44,688 nt of DNA from SIG710 sp045604985. GTDB taxonomy: Bacteria; Bacillota; Clostridia; Oscillospirales; CAG-272. Shown here one piece after another: positions 33,843 to 40,742 of the stretch; the stretch's first letter is position 1; each line of letters opens with the position of its first letter. The stretch spans positions 1 to 44,688 of the forward strand of contig JAZUPD010000015.1 in assembly GCA_045604985.1 (NCBI GenBank), given 5' to 3'. The notes under the pieces are model-generated. The model saw only the letters and a list, made by a program, of their open reading frames with translations, did not search any database and was not told the origin of the DNA. Both the position numbers and the translations under genes were made by a program.

Positions 33843-34859
33843 ATGTCAAAAAAAGGTAATTTTTTGAAGATGGGTTCTGTCATCATGGTTCTTTACATCC
33901 TTGTATCGGTATTTGCTTCTTGCGGCGCATCAAAGGGACTTATGTATGATGATGCAAAAGCAGAGGCAATGAACGGAATAGCATCCACCGGCGGTTATAT
34001 GGGCTTTGATGATATGCCCATGCTCGAAGTCGAGACATCCGATGTGGTGAATTCCTATTACAGCAAGTCTGAAGCTCCCGAAGCTGAAACTGTCGAGGTA
34101 AATGATCCTCTTTCAGGCAGAAAGATCATCAAGACCGTTAATATCGTTTCCGAGACCAAGGAGCTTGACAATGCACTTGCAAGGATCGAGGGTGAGGTAG
34201 CGGCACTTGGAGGCTATATTCAGTCGTCAAATACTTACGGTAAGAGTTATGAAAAGTATTCAAACCGTCGTGCTAATTACACTCTCCGTATTCCCGCAGA
34301 GAGTCTTAGTACCTTCATGAGCAATATTGGCGGCTATGTGAATATTACAAGCAAGACCGAAAAGGTTGATGACATTACGGATACCTATACCGATATTGAG
34401 GCACGCCTTGAGGCTCTGAAGACTCAGGAAACACGTCTTATCGAGCTGCTTGCAAAGGCAGAAAAGCTGGAAGACATAATCACTCTTGAGGAGAGGATTT
34501 CATATGTTCGCTATGAGATCGAGAGCTATGAGGCAAGGATTCGCAATTATAATACTCTCATAGCATTCTCTACCGTGAATATCGAGCTTGCGGAGGTTAT
34601 TGACTATACACCCGAGCCAATAAAGGATCCGACATTTGGCGACAGAATCGGAGAAGCCTTCAGAGAAAGCTGGAAGGACTTTGCAGAGGGCTGTAAGGAT
34701 TTCTCCGTTGGACTCGTTTATGCATTGCCAACTCTTCTCGTGCTTGCGGTGATAGCTCTTGTAATTGTTTTCATCATTGTCGGAATCGCAAAGCGTTCGA
34801 GAAAGAATCGGGCGAATATGAATATGAATATTCCCCCGCAGAATAATGACAACATCTGA
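33843..34859 (+). CDS. DUF4349 lipoprotein
   Basis: A 338-residue lipoprotein with lipobox VFASC (C27), a DUF4349 domain (about 90-245) with RIPAESLSTFM, a heptad-like segment DIEARLEALKTQETRLIELLAKAE (here in part: IEARLEALKTQETRL), and EERISYVRYEIESYEARI, and then a C-terminal membrane helix (about 290-315) with a basic tail. Lipid anchor and helix would hold both ends at the membrane. The family is common near envelope genes; its function is unknown. GGAGG lies just before ATG 33843. Forms a coiled-coil dimer by inference. Confidence 0.9.
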   Translation: MSKKGNFLKMGSVIMVLYILVSVFASCGASKGLMYDDAKAEAMNGIASTGGYMGFDDMPMLEVETSDVVNSYYSKSEAPEAETVEVNDPLSGRKIIKTVNIVSETKELDNALARIEGEVAALGGYIQSSNTYGKSYEKYSNRRANYTLRIPAESLSTFMSNIGGYVNITSKTEKVDDITDTYTDIEARLEALKTQETRLIELLAKAEKLEDIITLEERISYVRYEIESYEARIRNYNTLIAFSTVNIELAEVIDYTPEPIKDPTFGDRIGEAFRESWKDFAEGCKDFSVGLVYALPTLLVLAVIALVIVFIIVGIAKRSRKNRANMNMNIPPQNNDNI

Positions 34860-34867
34860 AAAATATA

Positions 34868-34900
34868 AAAACAGCAGGCTTTCGAGCCTGCTGTTTTCAC
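34868..34900. terminator. Bidirectional terminator
   Basis: A 13-bp stem (34868-34880 with 34885-34897) with a TTCG loop; A and T tracts on the two sides serve both the DUF4349 gene and ksgA, which converge here. Confidence 0.9.
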
Positions 34901-34904
34901 AAAA

Positions 34905-35774
34905 TTATTTCTCATTGATTTTATCAAGAATCGCATCGGAAAGGGTCACAAATTCGCTGATGTCAAGCCGTTCACCTCTGATATCCGGGCGGTGTCCGCA
35001 GGCTTCGATGATATCCTTTATTTCGTCTTTCGTAAGTTCACCAAAGGAACTTGAAAGAGCATTTGAAAGGGTCTTTCTGCGTTGCTCAAAGGCTGACTTT
35101 ATTGTGCGGAACATTATTTCTTCGCTCTTTGGCTTGAACGGGATCTCCTTGTAGAGTCTTATTCTGACAACAGCGGAATCTACCTTTGGCGCAGGCACGA
35201 AATTGTCTGCTGTTACGGTAAAAAGTCTTTCGGCAATGCCGTAATAGGCAAGAACTGCCGTTATTGCGCCGTAATCGGATTTTCCCGGCTTTGCACAAAT
35301 CCTGTCAGCGACCTCGGATTGAATCATAATGGTAATCGCCTCAAAGGGAAGTCTGCTTTCCAGCAATTTCATCAGAATTGGAGTGGTGATATAGTAGGGA
35401 AGATTTGCACAAACCGAAACAGTTCCTTTTTCAAAATGCGGAGTAAGAAGAGAATTGAGATCTGCTTTCATAATGTCCCCGTTGATAATTTCAACATTTT
35501 TGTAGTCTCCAAGAGTATATGAGAGAACGGGAAGTAGCTTTTTGTCGATTTCAAGGGAAATGACTTTTTCAAATCTTTCTGCAAGCTCCTTCGTAAGAAC
35601 TCCGATGCCGGGACCGACCTCAAGAATGGTAGCATGTTCGTCCTCTGTGCAGGAGTCTGCAATGTCTGAAACGACCATGCCGTTTGTGAGAAAATTCTGT
35701 CCCAGCTCCTTGCGGAAATGGATGCCAAACGCCTTCATTATATTTTTAATGGTTGCCAGATCACATAAATTCAT
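34905..35774 (-). CDS. rsmA: 16S rRNA dimethyladenosine transferase
   Basis: KsgA/RsmA dimethylates A1518 and A1519 in the 16S rRNA. The 289-residue protein starts MNLCDLATIKNIMKAFGI with KELGQNFL (about 23-30), EVGPGIGVLTKEL (about 53-65) and NLPYYITTPILMKLL (about 120-134). A longer frame is rejected since TTGGAG lies six bases before ATG 35774. The downstream convergent terminator ends the gene. ksgA is alone on this strand here. Confidence 0.97.
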   Translation of the reverse strand: MNLCDLATIKNIMKAFGIHFRKELGQNFLTNGMVVSDIADSCTEDEHATILEVGPGIGVLTKELAERFEKVISLEIDKKLLPVLSYTLGDYKNVEIINGDIMKADLNSLLTPHFEKGTVSVCANLPYYITTPILMKLLESRLPFEAITIMIQSEVADRICAKPGKSDYGAITAVLAYYGIAERLFTVTADNFVPAPKVDSAVVRIRLYKEIPFKPKSEEIMFRTIKSAFEQRRKTLSNALSSSFGELTKDEIKDIIEACGHRPDIRGERLDISEFVTLSDAILDKINEK

Positions 35775-35800
35775 ATTTAACTCCAAATGATTTTTTATAT

Positions 35801-35829
35801 ATCTTACCACAAAAAAGGAAAAAAATCAA
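35801..35829 (-). promoter_or_regulatory. Promoter of rsmA
   Basis: On the minus strand TTGATT (35829-35824), 17-nt spacer, TAAGAT (35806-35801). Confidence 0.8.
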
Positions 35830-35846
35830 GAAATTTAAAATAACTC

Positions 35847-35875
35847 TTGATTTTTTTCTTACGATGTGATATAAT
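35847..35875 (+). promoter_or_regulatory. Promoter of tRNA-Thr(CGT)
   Basis: TTGATT 35847-35852, 17-nt spacer, TATAAT 35870-35875. It is divergent from the rsmA promoter. Confidence 0.9.
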
Positions 35876-35884
35876 AACACTCGT

Positions 35885-35960
35885 GCTAGGATGGCTCAGT
35901 TGGTAGAGCAGTTGATTCGTAATCAACAGGTCGTGGGTTCGAGTCCCATTCCTAGCTCCA
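35885..35960 (+). tRNA. tRNA-Thr (anticodon CGT)
   Basis: 76 nt with encoded CCA. Acceptor GCTAGGA/TCCTAGC, anticodon stem loop GTTGA-TTCGTAA-TCAAC with anticodon CGT, T loop TTCGAGT. It reads ACG codons. Isolated gene. Confidence 0.97.
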
Positions 35961-36028
35961 AAATACAAAGCACCCCTGGGGTGGCTCTTAATTAGGATGT
36001 TATCTAAAACAACCGATTAAGACTAAAT

Positions 36029-36068
36029 GAAGAAGCACAGAACTCATTTCTGAATTCTGTGCTTCTTC
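36029..36068. repeat. 14-bp perfect hairpin downstream of tRNA-Thr(CGT)
   Basis: Arms 36029-36042 and 36055-36068 with a 12-nt loop. No clear T run follows. It may act as a terminator or processing site for the tRNA transcript. Confidence 0.6.
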
Positions 36069-36154
36069 GCAATTATAACAAAATGTAATATTTATCATTT
36101 GCTATGTAAAAAACTGCACAAATAATGGTATTACAAGAAGATTAATAGTATTAA

Positions 36155-36203
36155 AGGCTGTCTCAAATGCTGCATATTTTGCATTTGAAACAGCCTATTT
36201 ATA
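36155..36203 (-). terminator. Terminator of the Gfo/Idh gene
   Basis: A 16-position stem with one mismatch (36155-36170 with 36181-36196), 10-nt loop, with TTTAATA after it on the minus strand. Confidence 0.75.
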
Positions 36204-37256
36204 TTAAATTCCTTTTTCAAAAAGTATAGCCTGACCTGTTTCTCCGCTCTTGAAGCAAGCCTCCATAACCTGAAGAACTCTTCTTACCTCGCACAGCTTG
36301 ATAAGCTGTTCTTCAGTTCCGTCGATTGCCTTTACAACATTGCGGTAGAAATCGTGTACATCTGATGCGGGACGTTCGATCTCATATGTATCAAGAGTAA
36401 TCTCGTCTCTGGGTGCCATTGTCTTTGTGATGCCTGCCGCAGTCTGAACGGGAAGAACTTCTTTTTCATTCCAAGCTTTCATCTTTGCAACCTTACATTT
36501 CTTCTGCCAATCCTCGATGAGTGCAGAGCCTGTTCTGCACTGCATATAGAAGCGAGGCATATATATAAAGTTGTAAGTTCCCACTTCAACGGTCGCTCTC
36601 TTGCCTGATTCAAAGGTCATCATCAGGTGCATACCGTCATCAACCTCGTTTGTTGTGATATTGGTAAGCTCACAGTAGATCTTTACTATCTTTTCGGGAA
36701 TGAGCTGAAGCATCTGGTCGATAAGGTGAACACCCCAGTCGAGAAGCATTCCGCCGCCATATGGCTTAAGGCATCTCCAGTCTGATGGGATTCCTCTTGA
36801 GCCGTGAACTCTTGATTCGATATTGATGGTTTCACCGATCTCGCCACTGTTTATAATAGATTTTATTGCAAGGAAGTCAACGTCCCAGCGTCTGTTCTGG
36901 TGGACTGTAAAAAGCTTGCCCGCCTTTTTTGCGGCCTCGCACATATCGTCGAAGTCAGCAATCGAGAGCGCAACGGGCTTTTCGCAAACCACATTTTTTC
37001 CGGCTTCAAGTGACCTGATAACTATATCCCTATGAACATCGTTTGGGGTCGCACAAACAACGATGTCAATGGTCTCATCAGCAAGGACGTCCTCAAAGCT
37101 GTCGTAAGCCTTGATACCTGCATCTCTTGCAACCTGCTGTCTTTCTTCCTTTATATCAAAGATGCCTCCGAGGGCAACGACATCGCTTTTCAGTGCATGA
37201 TTTGCGTGCCAACCGCCCTGACCGCCGTAACCAACGACCGCAATATTCTTTTTCAT
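36204..37256 (-). CDS. Gfo/Idh/MocA family oxidoreductase
   Basis: NAD(P)-dependent sugar oxidoreductase. The 350-residue protein has the N-terminal Rossmann motif VVGYGGQGGWHANHAL (about 6-21), the signature CEKPVAL (about 91-97) and a C-terminal substrate domain. GGAGG precedes ATG 37256. It is divergent from the KDPG aldolase and KDG kinase genes, so it may act on uronate or inositol-type sugars feeding the same route; the substrate is not evident from sequence. Confidence 0.92.
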   Translation of the reverse strand: MKKNIAVVGYGGQGGWHANHALKSDVVALGGIFDIKEERQQVARDAGIKAYDSFEDVLADETIDIVVCATPNDVHRDIVIRSLEAGKNVVCEKPVALSIADFDDMCEAAKKAGKLFTVHQNRRWDVDFLAIKSIINSGEIGETINIESRVHGSRGIPSDWRCLKPYGGGMLLDWGVHLIDQMLQLIPEKIVKIYCELTNITTNEVDDGMHLMMTFESGKRATVEVGTYNFIYMPRFYMQCRTGSALIEDWQKKCKVAKMKAWNEKEVLPVQTAAGITKTMAPRDEITLDTYEIERPASDVHDFYRNVVKAIDGTEEQLIKLCEVRRVLQVMEACFKSGETGQAILFEKGI

Positions 37257-37563
37257 ATGAAAGCCTCCGTAAAAAATATCTTTTTTGATACATCAATTAT
37301 ATCTGACTATATTATAAGACAAAATATGCTAAGTATCAAGTCAAAAATAGACTATTTTGAGACAAATATTGCTGTCGCTTTTCGTCTGCACAAAATGTTG
37401 CGCTTAACATTTTTAAAACGGATACTATATTTTGCAAATTTATTCTAATATAACTTTTATTCCATATTTCTTATTGACAAAGAAGAAAAAAATGGTATAA
37501 TTATAGTGAATAAAAAATACGCTGGGGTAATTTGTGTCCCTAAGTTTAAAAAGGAGAAAAGAT
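37257..37563. promoter_or_regulatory. Divergent regulatory region with candidate operator
   Basis: It holds the kdgA promoter (TTGACA 37474-37479, 16-nt spacer, TATAAT 37496-37501) and an 8-bp perfect inverted repeat AAAATGTT/AACATTTT at 37392-37399 and 37406-37413 around GCGCTT. The palindrome looks like an operator for a LacI- or GntR-type regulator shared by the divergent genes. No regulator gene is near. Confidence 0.6.
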
Positions 37564-38523
37564 ATGAACAAAGTTTTAGAAGAGCTTTCCCTTATAGGTA
37601 TAGTTCCGGTAATTAAGATCGACGATGCAAAGGATGCACTTCCTCTTGCTAAAGCTCTTATCGACGGAGGGCTTCCTTGTGCCGAGGTCACATTCAGAAC
37701 TGCAGCGGCAAAGGATGCTATCAAGGCTATATCAGAGGCTTATCCTGAAATGATAGTAGGAGCAGGCACTGTTCTTACACCCGAGCAGGCTGATATTGCG
37801 GCAGAAGCAGGCGCAAAGTTTATTGTCAGCCCCGGTCTTAATCCCGATGTTGTGAAGCATTGCATTGCGAAGGGATATCCCATCGTTCCGGGCATCAATA
37901 ATCCTACAGGCATCGAGCAGGCTCTTTCTCTTGGTCTTGACATCGTTAAATTTTTCCCTGCAGAAAATTCCGGTGGCATAGCAATGATAAAAGCAATGTC
38001 CGCTCCCTATGGCGGAGTTAAGTTTATGCCCACAGGCGGAATTGGCCCCGCAAATATTAAGGATTATCTTGCGTTTAATAAAATAATCGCTTGCGGCGGT
38101 AGCTGGATGGTAAAGAATGATATGATCGCGGCAGGCGATTTTGAGGGTATCAGGAAGCTCACAGAGGAGGCTGTTGCAACTATGCTCGATTTCAAGATGG
38201 TTCATCTCGGCGTTAACACAGCAAACGAGGCTGAGGCGGACTCTTCTGCAAAGACCCTTGAACAAGCATTCGGTTTTGCAAGAGACGAGAGGACAAAATC
38301 TATCTTCGCAAGCTCTGCTGTTGAGATAATGAAGGGTAAGGGTATGGGTACACACGGTCACGTAGCCATAAAGACAAGCAATGTTGACAGAGCCGTATAT
38401 CATCTCTCTCGCAAGGGATTTGAATTTGATATGTCCACAGCTACCTATGCTCCCGATGGAAGCATGAAGTTCGTTTATCTCAAAAACGAGATCGGCGGAT
38501 TTGCTTACCATCTTGTAAAATAA
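37564..38523 (+). CDS. kdgA: KDPG aldolase fused to a VOC-like domain
   Basis: Cleaves 2-keto-3-deoxy-6-phosphogluconate to pyruvate and glyceraldehyde 3-phosphate. The 319-residue protein has a class I aldolase barrel (about 1-200) with E41 in EVTFRT and the Schiff-base lysine K129 in VKFFPAE. The C-terminal part (about 207-319) looks like a vicinal-oxygen-chelate/glyoxalase domain: H214 in VHLGVN, E254 in EIMKG and H266 in HGHVAIKT are candidate metal ligands. Typical aldolases end near residue 210. AAGGAG lies before ATG 37564. The kdgK gene follows 43 bases later. Confidence 0.92.
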   Translation: MNKVLEELSLIGIVPVIKIDDAKDALPLAKALIDGGLPCAEVTFRTAAAKDAIKAISEAYPEMIVGAGTVLTPEQADIAAEAGAKFIVSPGLNPDVVKHCIAKGYPIVPGINNPTGIEQALSLGLDIVKFFPAENSGGIAMIKAMSAPYGGVKFMPTGGIGPANIKDYLAFNKIIACGGSWMVKNDMIAAGDFEGIRKLTEEAVATMLDFKMVHLGVNTANEAEADSSAKTLEQAFGFARDERTKSIFASSAVEIMKGKGMGTHGHVAIKTSNVDRAVYHLSRKGFEFDMSTATYAPDGSMKFVYLKNEIGGFAYHLVK

Positions 38524-38566
38524 TGAATAATTTTAAGATTTACAGATAATTTTGAAAGGATAAAAT

Positions 38567-39598
38567 ATGATGAAAAGAATAGTTACGTTCGGCGAGATCA
38601 TGCTTCGTCTTGCACCCGAGGGATATTACCGCTTCAGCCAAGCAACAAGCTATGGTGCTACATATGGTGGCGGTGAGGCAAATGTTGCTGTTTCTCTCTC
38701 CAATTTCGGCATGGAGGCAGCTTTCGTTACAAAGCTCCCTGCACATGATATCGGTCAGGCTGGTGTAAACGCTCTCCGTCAGTTCGGCGTTGAAACAAAA
38801 TTCATCGCACGCGGCGGCGACAGAGTTGGTATCTACTTCCTCGAAAAGGGCGCAAGTCAGAGACCTTCAAAGGTGATTTACGATAGAGCAGGCTCTTCCA
38901 TTTCTCAGGCAACTGTGGAAGATTTTGATTGGGATGCTATATTCGATGGCGTTGATTGGTTCCATTTTACCGGAATTACTCCAGCACTTGGTGATAATGT
39001 TGCAGAGATCTGTAAGGTTGCTTGTGAGAAGGCAAAGGCAAAGGGGATCACCGTTAGTTGTGATCTCAACTACCGCAAGAAACTCTGGACAAGAGAAAAG
39101 GCGGGGCAGGTTATGGGCGAACTCATGCCCTTTGTTGATGTTTGCATTGCCAACGAAGAGGATGCAAGTGATGTATTTGGGATCAAGGCGGCAGATACCG
39201 ACATTACAGGCGGCAAACTGAACCACGAGGGATATAAGAGCGTTGCAAAACAGCTTTCCGATAGATTCGGATGCAAGAAGGTGGCAATCACTCTCCGTTC
39301 TTCGATCTCCGCAAATGATAACGACTGGAAGGCTATGCTTTATGATAAGGCGACGGACGATTATTATTTCAGCCGTTCTTACAGAATCCATATCGTTGAC
39401 CGTGTTGGTGGAGGTGACAGCTTTGGCGCAGGACTTATCTATGCAACTCTTTCCGAGATGGATCCTCAGTCTACAATCGAGTTTGCAGTTGCGGCAAGCT
39501 GTCTTAAGCATACGATCGAGGGTGATATGAACCAGGTTTCCGTCTCTGAAGTAAATCAGCTTGCAGGCGGCGACGGTTCAGGCCGTGTCGTAAGATAA
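38567..39598 (+). CDS. kdgK: 2-keto-3-deoxygluconate kinase, PfkB family
   Basis: Phosphorylates KDG to KDPG, the substrate of the preceding aldolase, so the pair completes the lower Entner-Doudoroff or hexuronate route. The 343-residue protein has the PfkB fold: GGGEANVAVSLSNFG (about 34-48), CDLNYRKKLW (about 165-174) and the catalytic GGGDSFGAG with D284. GAAAGGA lies before ATG 38567; ATG 38570 is an alternative. A terminator follows near 39640. Confidence 0.93.
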   Translation: MMKRIVTFGEIMLRLAPEGYYRFSQATSYGATYGGGEANVAVSLSNFGMEAAFVTKLPAHDIGQAGVNALRQFGVETKFIARGGDRVGIYFLEKGASQRPSKVIYDRAGSSISQATVEDFDWDAIFDGVDWFHFTGITPALGDNVAEICKVACEKAKAKGITVSCDLNYRKKLWTREKAGQVMGELMPFVDVCIANEEDASDVFGIKAADTDITGGKLNHEGYKSVAKQLSDRFGCKKVAITLRSSISANDNDWKAMLYDKATDDYYFSRSYRIHIVDRVGGGDSFGAGLIYATLSEMDPQSTIEFAVAASCLKHTIEGDMNQVSVSEVNQLAGGDGSGRVVR

Positions 39599-39634
39599 TT
39601 TTATATATTAAGTTTTTATCAAAGGATATAAAAA

Positions 39635-39672
39635 AAGGGACTGCGTCAAGCAATTTTGGCGCAGTCTCTTTT
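39635..39672 (+). terminator. Terminator after kdgK
   Basis: Stem of about 10 bp including GACTGCG/CGCAGTC (39639-39645 with 39660-39666), then T residues. Confidence 0.8.
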
Positions 39673-39893
39673 AAAAATTATTTAAATTCAATTTTTTTCC
39701 GCTTTTGATGAAAAATGGCAGGTAGAATAGTGCAAAGGGCAGAAGGGAGAGGCTTATCACCATAAAGCATATGAAAATACAAATAAAATGCTTTTATGAA
39801 AACACGGCGGATATTCTTTCTTTATTGTTTTTGCAATTATAACACAAAATGGGGGATTTTGTCAGTAAATATCACATGAAAACCTATCTTCTA

Positions 39894-39922
39894 TTGACAA
39901 AATAGCCTTGCTTGGTTATAAT
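39894..39922 (+). promoter_or_regulatory. Promoter of the membrane-anchored unknown
   Basis: TTGACA 39894-39899, 17-nt spacer, TATAAT 39917-39922. Perfect consensus. Confidence 0.9.
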
Positions 39923-39954
39923 AATATAGCAAAAAGCATTGAAAGGAACTAAAG

Positions 39955-40650
39955 ATGTTAAAGGTCTTAAAAATAATCGGGAAAAGTATTAAATACTTTT
40001 TTTATTTGGTGATCCTTGCAATAAATGTGATAATGCTATGGAGAGTATTCTTTTCGGGGGACCCTTCTGAAATAAAGCCACTTATTGCAAATGAAAAGCT
40101 GGTTTCGCTATATAAAGAGCAGGGAAGTGATATTGTTCTTCAAACACAAAAGCAAAGGGCACTTGCAGAATCCGGAAGATTTTCTGTTACCGATTGCGTT
40201 TTCATTCCCGAAGCGAATCAAATTCAGATAACGGTGCGCTATAATAACAGCACATTGCGCCGTCTAAAAGAGGATTTTGAGCTTTCAGAGACGCCAAACA
40301 GGGAAAATGAGCTTTTTGATATCACGATCGTAAAGACTACAGATCTTACCCCTGATGATGAAGAGGATAATTTGGACCGCGAGAGACTAAAGGAAGAGCG
40401 TTTTTATTCTTCAGCGGAGGCAAAGACTGCATACACAAGGCTTTATACCTATAAAAAATTCGTTTTTGACAATATAGATAAGAAAGATGCCGTTGGGCTT
40501 TTCGTTGACATCTACTATAATGAGGATATGGATTATTCCGAGTCTCCCTACGACGTGCTTTGTATTTATGATGCCGGCATGGATATGGAAGAGAGGGCTC
40601 TTTCGTTGGCAGACAAGCGTGCGCTGAAAAAGGCCGTAAAAGGAGAATAA
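39955..40650 (+). CDS. Membrane-anchored protein of unknown function
   Basis: A 231-residue protein with one N-terminal membrane helix (about 12-33) and an extracellular or cytosolic soluble part rich in charged residues. Segments such as FSVTDCVFIPEANQIQITVRYN (in part: VFIPEANQIQITVRYN, about 81-96) suggest beta structure, followed by a charged helix and a YTRLYTYKKFVFD strand. I do not recognise the family. GAAAGGA precedes ATG 39955. It stands alone with its own promoter and a short terminator hairpin (40665-40681). Confidence 0.8.
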   Translation: MLKVLKIIGKSIKYFFYLVILAINVIMLWRVFFSGDPSEIKPLIANEKLVSLYKEQGSDIVLQTQKQRALAESGRFSVTDCVFIPEANQIQITVRYNNSTLRRLKEDFELSETPNRENELFDITIVKTTDLTPDDEEDNLDRERLKEERFYSSAEAKTAYTRLYTYKKFVFDNIDKKDAVGLFVDIYYNEDMDYSESPYDVLCIYDAGMDMEERALSLADKRALKKAVKGE

Positions 40651-40664
40651 TTGCCGGGAGAGTG

Positions 40665-40685
40665 AAAGGTATAATACCTTTTTTT
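40665..40685 (+). terminator. Terminator after the membrane-anchored unknown
   Basis: A 7-bp stem (40665-40671 with 40675-40681) with a 3-nt loop and T residues. Confidence 0.6.
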
Positions 40686-40700
40686 AATTACCTGAAAGAT

Positions 40701-40739
40701 AAAAAAGGACTGAGCCGATGGCTCAGTCCCAATTTTTAT
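40701..40739 (-). terminator. Terminator of the SLH protein gene
   Basis: A 10-bp GC stem (40707-40716 with 40720-40729), 3-nt loop, T run on the minus strand. It may work both ways. Confidence 0.88.
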
Positions 40740-40742
40740 CTA

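Larger units (their letters stand above)
39599..39954. other. Intergenic region with terminator and promoter
   Basis: Terminator at about 39635-39672 and promoter at 39894-39922. Between them 39680-39890 is AT-rich. A 30-codon hydrophobic frame on the minus strand near 39680-39770 has no ribosome binding site and is not called. Confidence 0.55.

Noticed and set aside
39680..39770. Short hydrophobic frame on the minus strand
   Set aside because: About 30 codons, no ribosome binding site, no promoter and an upstream stop; likely chance in AT-rich DNA.
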